The notes beneath the pieces are model-generated. The model ran no database searches. It was not told the origin of the DNA and saw only the letters and a program-made list of their open reading frames with translations. Shown here one piece after another: positions 58,501 through 64,000 of a stretch of 64,000 nt of DNA. The number at the start of each line of letters is the position of its first letter. The stretch's first letter is position 1. The stretch is from NCBI GenBank assembly GCA_000727475.1, contig KL647289.1, positions 96,873 to 160,872 of the forward strand. The letters are read 5' to 3'. The stretch comes from Sarcocystis neurona (lineage: Eukaryota; Apicomplexa; Conoidasida; Eucoccidiorida; Sarcocystidae). The translations under genes and the position numbers were made by a program.

Positions 58501-59698
58501 CGGCCCCTGTTCCTGATGCTGCTGCTTCTGCTGCGTCTCCTGCTCCTGATGCTACTATCCGTGCGCCCCTTCCCGCAAGTGCCGCTGCGGCATGACTGCT
58601 GCGGCGGCCGCAGAGAAGTCGCCCAGAGGAGGGAAACTGCTTCAACCACGGCTGCGCGAAGAGCGTTGTGAGCAGCATAAAGCCAGCATCTACACGGCTG
58701 CAGGTGAGCAGCAGCAGGAGCCAACTCTTGAACAGCAGCTGCCTTCCTACGATCAGCTGAATTTCTCGATTTCCCACACACAAGTTATTAAAAAGCTGCA
58801 GCACTGCGTCACTGATAGTCTGCGATACTTCCCACTTCTTCCGCATCTCTCGCCGCTGCCGCTGCTTTTCTCGCTCTTCCTGTTCCTGCTCTTCTTCCTG
58901 CTGCCCTTCTTCCTGCTGCTCGGCTTGCTGCTCTTCCTTCTTCTCTTGTTGTTGTTCCTGCGGCCGCTCGGGTTGCGCTTCCTGTTGCTGCTCGCGCTGC
59001 TGTTTTTGTTGCCGCGGGAGTCGCACTGCGGGTGTCGCATGCAGAGGACGTGCCCTGCTGCTGCTTCCTGCAGGCGTTTCCTTTTCGGAAGCGGCTGTCG
59101 CAGGAGTCGCCGAGCAGCAGCAGGGGCCGCGCGTTGCCCCGCCAAGAGCAGCAGCAGCAGGTGCAGCAGCGCCCTGTCTATCACCCGCAGCAGCAGAAAC
59201 GCCCGCAGCGCCCACGGGAGCACCAAAAGCGGCAGCGGCATCAGCAGCACGAGAGGAAGACGCGGACGTTGCTGCTGCAGGAGAAGGAAAAGACGATGCA
59301 GCAGCAGCAGCAGCGGGGGGCGTCGGCGAGTCTTCTGCTGCAGCAGGCACAGCAGCAGGCGCATGACTCCCTGCCCCAAAATAAGAAGTTGCCGCTGCTG
59401 TTGTTGCAGACATGCCCGATCGACGGCTGCAAAGCCCCACAGCAGGCGCTCTCCCCTCTTCTCTCCCCTCTTCCTCTATTCCTTCTTTATCTTCTTCTTT
59501 GTCTTCTCTCGCTTCCTTTTCCCTTTCCTCCTCTTCCTCTTTTCCTTCTCCATCCCTGGCGACGGCGTGCAAAACGCTGACTGCTTCAACTATCTGAGAG
59601 TAGGACAGAGACAGACGCAGGAACTTTTCCGGCAGGTTAACATAAGCGACGTTTCCTGCGATCCCCTGAAATTCAAACGCATGCAGAGAAACTCTCAT
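55552..59698 (-). CDS. Armadillo-like helical protein, two exons
   Basis: Exon 56654-59698 (ATG at 59698, MRVSLHAFEFQG) joins exon 55552-55725 across donor GAAACGAAG|GTGCGT and acceptor GACTTCTTTCAG in phase 0, giving about 1072 aa. Complex helical blocks are spaced by Gln, Ala and Glu tracts: VNLPEKFLRLSLSYSQIVEA near the start, AVLQLFNNLCVGNREIQLIV and FMLLTTLFAQPWLKQF in the middle, HEWVFLFAVQLVRAQ and RYLQTRFSVDVFVRTAVVLL later, and RYLQQLLLTRLCSVGGSSLL near the end. L-x-N-L-C-x-x-N-x-x-x-Q followed by paired hydrophobic helices is typical of armadillo folds; an ataxin-10-like protein is one guess I cannot confirm. The Met start could instead be an exon junction at 59665 (TTTCAG|GGG). The repeat-bearing intron is 55726-56653. 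Confidence 0.65.
55765..55834. repeat. 14-bp tandem repeat containing GCATG, five copies
   Basis: Unit CTGCGTCTCGCATG, five copies with a few substitutions, inside the intron of the armadillo-like gene. Most copy junctions make GCATGC. Confidence 0.9.
56385..56640. repeat. GCATGC-rich degenerate repeat, about three units
   Basis: A unit of roughly 80 bases (CCTGCATG, then GGCATTCCCACTATACCACGG, GCATGCAGGAC, CAACCCAGCTAGCC) recurs about three times, the last two nearly identical. The block holds about seven GCATGC sites and lies entirely inside the intron 55726-56653 of the armadillo-like gene. Confidence 0.8.
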
Positions 59699-60416
59699 CG
59701 CGTAGGAGCACCTGCTGTCGCTGTTGCATCTCTTCCTGCAGCACGCCCCTCCTCCCAAAAGCACTAATGCACGCCCACATGAAAAAGTGTTGCATTGCCT
59801 TTCTCTTCCTTATATATATACACTCCTGTTGGGCAGCCATACACATATATACATATATATATGTGTGTGCTCACACACATACATGAAAAAGTGTTGCAGT
59901 ATCTTTCTCTTACTCACATATAAAGACACCTCCCGCGAATCCACATACATATATCCATATGTATACACAGACATACATATATATACCAATAGATACATAT
60001 ATATGTATACACATGTATATATATATATACATACATACATATATATAAATATATATACAAATACACACACATATATATATGTATATGTATGAGGACGCGT
60101 CGTAGGCGCCTGAAAAGGTTGACACTTTGTATGGAGTGCTGGGCACGCGTGTGGCATGGGCGACAAATCCATGACGGCAGGACCCCGGTAGGAGACGTCC
60201 GTACTTCTCACTTTTCTTCTACATTTGCAGAAGAGATGAAGTGAATGCGGAAGCACCAGCAGGGAGGCGCGTATGTGTGGACATGTGCAGCGTTTGCGCA
60301 TGCAGTTCGACGGAGAGAAGAGCCGAAGGAGCGGCGATTTGCAGACACGCCGGGTGGAGTGTTTCGCTCGAACACAGAAAGAAGAGTGAGATATATATAA
60401 GTAACGCGAAGACCGT
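59699..60416. other. Microsatellite-rich stretch upstream of the armadillo-like gene
   Basis: Dense TA/CA microsatellites at 59810-60090, then about 300 bases of unique sequence. It would include the promoter of the minus-strand gene to the left. No gene seen. Confidence 0.5.
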
Positions 60417-61573
60417 GTGGTACATCGGGTGGCGGGGGAGACACCGTCTAACTCTACGAAAAAGTTTCGCAGCTGTATCATAAGTCGAAGCAGAGGGCCG
60501 AAAGTCTGCAGTGCAGAACGGTTCGCTCGTCGTCAAGCGAGGGGAGGGTGTGTGTACGTGGGAGGGGGAGGGCTGGGCAGAACCTTTCGCATGCGGCAGG
60601 CACCGCGGCTGGCAAGGGGAGTCGCAGCAATACGACAACTTCTGGAGAGAGATGAGGAAGACGGGAGGGACACACACAGAAAGGAGGAAAATAGGGAAGG
60701 GACGTGGACACTGCCGGAAGGGAGAAAAGCGAGAAAAGACGGATGGAAAGTGACACAGAGACGGAGAGACACGGAGACACGGAGACGCAGAGGGGGGAGA
60801 CACGGAGACACGGAGACAGGGAGACAGGGAGACACAGAGGGAGAGAAACGAAGAGGCGAGACCTGCGCAGGTGAGAAGTGGCCAGACGCATTCTTTTAAC
60901 GAGGACGTCTCCCTGTTTTCTTGCTTTCTTTCTCTCTTGCCCTTTCTGTCCCTTTCGTTCTTTTCCTCCCTTCTTCGCTTTTGCATCTTGGACAAATGCT
61001 GCAGGGGCCAGAGACGCTTCAACGCGCGGCGGCCCGGCTCCTCGAGGCGGCGTCGGGGCAGCAAAAAGAGAAGAAGAGAGACGAAGGCGCCAGCAGTTGC
61101 GCAGCGGGGAGGGAGACGGAAGTGCAGAGGAGGAGGGTTGCAGAAGGGGGAGGGGAAGGAAAGTCGAGGGCAGCAAATCCCAGGAGAACGAGTGTGTGTG
61201 TGTGTGTGTGTGCGGCTGGCGATGGTGTCGGAGGAAGGGAGCGCAGAGAGAAGATCGCACACAGGGCGGAGAAGAAGAAGCAGCAGCAGCGGCACACACA
61301 CGTGGACCGGCTGATATCGAAGAGGACAGAGCAGACGTGGACGAAAAAGAAGAAGAAGAGGGGAAGATGAAGACGGACAGAGACGAGTGCCGCAGTGGCG
61401 GGTGGGCAAGGAGGAGAGGAAGAAAAGATCGAGAAGAGGAGACGAGAAGAAGAGTAAATGAAAGACGGCGCAGAGAAGTCGTTGAAAAGAAGGAAAAGAC
61501 AGAAAAAGAGCCAAATAGAAGACACCAGAGAAGCCACAGCAGGAGGTGGTGGAGGAGGAACAGACAGAAGTGA
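60417..61573 (+). CDS. Tentative spliced plus-strand ORF, charged and Arg-rich
   Basis: A frame from about 60417 (MRQAPRLARGVAAIRQLLER is its most protein-like part) reaches a good donor, GCGCAG|GTGAGA, at 60871. A pyrimidine-rich tract of about 70 bases follows, ending near the acceptor ATGCTGCAG at 61004. Joining in phase 1 leads into a 190-codon frame, Glu/Arg/Lys-rich, to a stop at 61573. Against it: the purine-rich strand gives stop-free frames easily, and the opposite strand could be an intron of minus-strand genes. The intron signals are the strongest support. No domain recognised. Confidence 0.3.
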
Positions 61574-61656
61574 GGCGAGCAGAAGAAAGGGAGACACAGC
61601 AGCGCCCCCCAGTCTTCTGTCTCTCGAACAAATGGTGGGGAACTGCGATTTATGAG

Positions 61657-61725
61657 CTTCTTCTGCGACTTATGCGCTTCTTCCGCGACTTATGCGCTTC
61701 TTCTGCGACTTATGCGCTTCTTCTT
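61657..61725. repeat. 20-bp tandem repeat, about 3.5 copies
   Basis: Unit CTTCTTCTGCGACTTATGCG, nearly perfect, in non-coding sequence just right of the tentative plus-strand ORF. Confidence 0.9.
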
Positions 61726-62075
61726 GGCCTTCTTCCTGCTCGTTCGTCTTCCATACTCTTCTCGCGGCCCTCTCTACTCAAGCGGAGACACAGACAGAAA
61801 GCGAGACAGACAGACACAGAGGGGAGGAGACGGAGACAGGGGAAGAGAGAGACGGGAAGAGAGACGGAGACGGAGACGGAGACACGGAGAGGAGGAGAGA
61901 CAGAGACGGCGGGAGACAGCGACACACACGGAGACAGAAACAGCGAGAGGGAGACGAATGCAGAGGGAGAGACAGATAGAGAGAAAAGACTTCCCCGCCC
62001 GTGAGACAATTTGTGCATGCATTCCCTTTACTTCTTCTCTTTCTGGCGACGGTGACGCCTTGGAGGACTTGACTT

Positions 62076-62876
62076 TCATAAACTCACCAACGGGAGATGC
62101 AGCAGCAGCAGCGAGATGATATTCAACTGCAGCAGCAAACGCTGAGGCACTGCACCACAGCAAAAATTTCGTAGCAGACGCAGCAGCAGCGTCAGTCGGG
62201 CCATCACGTCCACACACCCTGACGCTACTCTTTCTTCTTCTTCGTTTTCCTCTTCTTCTTCCGTTTCCTGTCTTTCTCTTCCTCCTCGGGGCCTCCCTTC
62301 GTCAGAACAGACAGAAGTATATTCCTCTGCATGCGCGTCGCGCTGCTGCTGCTCTGCTTCGTGGCTATTGCCACACTTCCTCTCTTTCCTATGATTCAGC
62401 ACCTGGTTCGCCTTCTCCTCCTCTCGCGCACTTTTGTCTTCGTCTGTCACCAACTCTCCTTCTGCGTCTCTGTTTATATCGGCGTCATTCCCGCGCTGTT
62501 CCGGGTGCTGCTGCTGCTGCTGCCGGCGTCCCTCCTTCACAGCGAGCCACTGGCGAACCTGCTGCGCATCTTGCTGCTGCTGGTGCCGATGCTGCTGCTG
62601 TTGCTGTCGTTTCTCGGGGGACAGTTGCTGCTGCTGCTTCGTTTGTTGCCACTGGCGGTGCGCGTCCTGCTGCTTCTTCCTCGGCTGCTGTGCACGTGCC
62701 TGCTGCTTCGCACGCTGCTGCGGGGGATCTGCTGCCTTCCTCCGCTTCGCCTCTTCGAACTCGCCCAGAAGAGAGGAAAGTCTCTGCAGTAGCCCGGCTA
62801 CCGCGTACACACATTGCCGCAGCTGCTGCGGGCTCTCTCCGCTGCTTCTTCGCCACTTCAAGTCTCGAGCCGACCG
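62076..62876 (-). CDS. Gln-rich exon of a hypothetical protein
   Basis: A very strong acceptor (TTTTTTTGTTTCTTTGCAG) at 62877 opens a minus-strand frame: RSARDLKWRRSSGESPQQL, a helix (VYAVAGLLQRLSSLLGEFEEAKRRK), long Gln/Arg/His tracts and an acidic end (EEEEENEEEE). After about 62250 the best frame changes. An Ala-rich continuation (SATKFLLWCSASAFAAAVEY, then EFMKVKSSKASPSPEREEVK) overlaps to about 61990, so a splice site probably lies between 62180 and 62250. Upstream and downstream partners are unresolved; the preceding exon may belong to the 62927-63686 model. Confidence 0.5.
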   Translation of the reverse strand, partial: RSARDLKWRRSSGESPQQLRQCVYAVAGLLQRLSSLLGEFEEAKRRKAADPPQQRAKQQARAQQPRKKQQDAHRQWQQTKQQQQLSPEKRQQQQQHRHQQQQDAQQVRQWLAVKEGRRQQQQQHPEQRGNDADINRDAEGELVTDEDKSAREEEKANQVLNHRKERKCGNSHEAEQQQRDAHAEEYTSVCSDEGRPRGGRERQETEEEEENEEEERVASGCVDVMARLTLLLRLLRNFCCGAVPQRLLLQLNIISLLLLHLPLVSL

Positions 62877-62926
62877 CTGCAAAGAAACAAAAAAAGTTGC
62901 AAAAGCGCGCAACAGACGTTGCCTGT

Positions 62927-63686
62927 CTATCCTGCAGTTCTCTGTGACAACATTATCAGCGCGTCAACGCGGCTCTCCCACCAGAAGACTTGCTCGTGAC
63001 GCCTCCCTGCTTCCGCGTGCCAAGCAGCAACACATGCAGAACTCCGATGAATACGTCTGCAGTCTCTCGTAGAAGTACTTCTCGAAGGTCATATATAAAA
63101 GTCACGTAGAGACACACATACAGGCGCATGCGTTATTAGCACTGCTCTCCTAACGCTACAATATAAAGAGACACATATAAACGCGTGCAAATGGACACGG
63201 ATACATGAGCCTGTGTGTGGTGTAATACTGCTATTGCGACATTCACACATACGTTGTTGTATATATATGGACGAAAATGTATAAACATGCATGCGAGGAT
63301 GCAAGTAGGGGAAGGGGAGTGGCTGCTGTTGTCGCTGCTCGACTGTGGCCGTGGCGACGCATCTGCTGGCGCTGTTGCTGCTCGCTCCGCTTACGCTGCT
63401 CTACCGGCTCCTGCTCCTGCTGCCGGTGGGAGAGCTGCTGCTGCTCTGGGTGGGAGAGCTGCTGCTGCTGCTCTCGGTGGGAGAGCTGCTGCTGCTGCTC
63501 TCGGTGGGAGAGCTGCTGCTGCTGCTGATGGCAGTGCTGCTGCTGCTGGTGGTGGGGGAGCTGCTGCTGTTGCTGGTGTGGGTGTCGCTGTTTTTCTCCC
63601 GGGGAGGCGGCTAAGGCTGCCTCACTGACGCAGAACGTGAGAACTTCGCTGACCCCTACAAGCGCTACACGTGTAGCACCTGGTTG
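62927..63686 (-). CDS. Gln-rich hypothetical protein, two 3' exons
   Basis: Exon 63253-63686 opens after CTGCAG and reads VALVGVSEVLTFCVSEAALA, then Gln tracts with a repeated QQQQLSHRE unit, and ends at a donor-like AAC|GTATGT. Exon 62927-63056 follows acceptor GACTGCAG in phase 2 with WHAEAGRRHEQVFWWESR and DALIMLSQRTAG to a TAG stop. The start lies further right or is not visible. Only 50 bases separate this stop from the strong acceptor at 62877, so the true gene may skip the stop and continue left by an unseen donor. No family recognised. Confidence 0.45.
63427..63556 (-). repeat. Coding 27-30 bp tandem repeat (LSHREQQQQ)
   Basis: CAG runs separated by CTCTCCCACCGAGAG on the minus strand, about four copies. 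In the chosen frame each encodes a Gln run plus Leu-Ser-His-Arg-Glu. Confidence 0.85.
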
Positions 63687-63959
63687 CTGCAGCTTTTAAT
63701 GAATACATACATATATGTATATAGATATGTATACGTATATATATATATATATATAGACGTATGTTAATAGATATGTGTATATAGAGAGTGTCCAGGTGAG
63801 GTTTATACCGCTCAATATTTGTCAGTCTCACGTTTCCCACTTTTCCCTCGATATACGCCTCAACGTAACTCCGGAGAGAAATAGACATAAACTTGGACAC
63901 GCACATGGGCTCTGTGTGTGCACAGACACACATGGACGTATGTGCGCAGTTTTATGCCC

Positions 63960-63964
<5 letters not shown>
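63687..63964. other. Right-hand edge, no gene seen
   Basis: TA microsatellites near 63700-63755 and unique sequence without a supported frame. Confidence 0.5.

Positions 63965-64000
<36 letters not shown>
63965..64000. repeat. TA microsatellite at the window end
   Basis: An uninterrupted TA run reaches the last base, so its true length is not visible. There are no telomere-type repeats. Confidence 0.95.

Noticed and set aside
60219..61631. Minus-strand frame of 470 codons
   Set aside because: Almost entirely Ser/Leu/Pro/Cys from pyrimidine-rich sequence, typical of intron or spacer DNA read through.
63965..64000. Chromosome end
   Set aside because: The terminal run is simple TA repeat, not a telomere-type TTTAGGG repeat.

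Overview
The window looks like nuclear DNA of an apicomplexan, most probably an Eimeria species. Three things point there: very long in-frame runs of Ala, Gln, Ser and Glu built from CAG/GCA/AGC triplets, split genes with GT..AG introns, and AP2 DNA-binding domains of the ApiAP2 type with an ACDC-like C-terminus. Nothing bacterial is visible (no operons, Shine-Dalgarno spacing, IS elements or CRISPR). Species assignment is inference.

Layout. 1-4.2 kb: microsatellite-rich, no firm gene. 4.2-4.95 kb: a tandem array of 80-104 bp units. 5.57-9.57 kb (minus): a protein of about 1286 aa with an N-terminal ACDC-like segment. 10.67-24.18 kb (minus): the centrepiece, a nine-exon ApiAP2 gene of about 2900 aa with four AP2 domains and an ACDC-like end; every exon junction keeps phase. 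26.25-30.37 kb (minus): an eight-exon gene of about 909 aa containing a 102-bp tandem duplication that copies a 3' splice site. 30.4-36.3 kb: CpG-rich DNA with a 606-base gap (32294-32899) and only weak ORFs. 36.3-42.4 kb: plus-strand, Ala/Val/Thr-rich, coding-like segments in changing frames, with one convincing intron. 42.4-49.7 kb: a triplet-poor, feature-poor stretch. 49.7-54.7 kb (minus): a multi-exon Ala/Ser/Gln-rich gene. 55.55-59.70 kb (minus): an armadillo-like helical protein in two exons, whose intron carries GCATGC-rich repeats. 60.4-61.6 kb: a tentative plus-strand spliced ORF. 62.1-63.7 kb (minus): Gln-rich exons. The last bases are a TA run.

The best-supported genes lie on the minus strand, and most share the same low-complexity coding style. 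The ApiAP2 protein is the only one with an assignable job: a sequence-specific transcription or chromatin factor in the nucleus. A second ACDC-like protein lies directly downstream. Alternation of triplet-rich and triplet-poor blocks fits the segmented chromosome organisation described for Eimeria tenella chromosome 1.

Exon models were built by eye from splice motifs and phase; they are hypotheses to be tested with RNA-seq, not measured structures.
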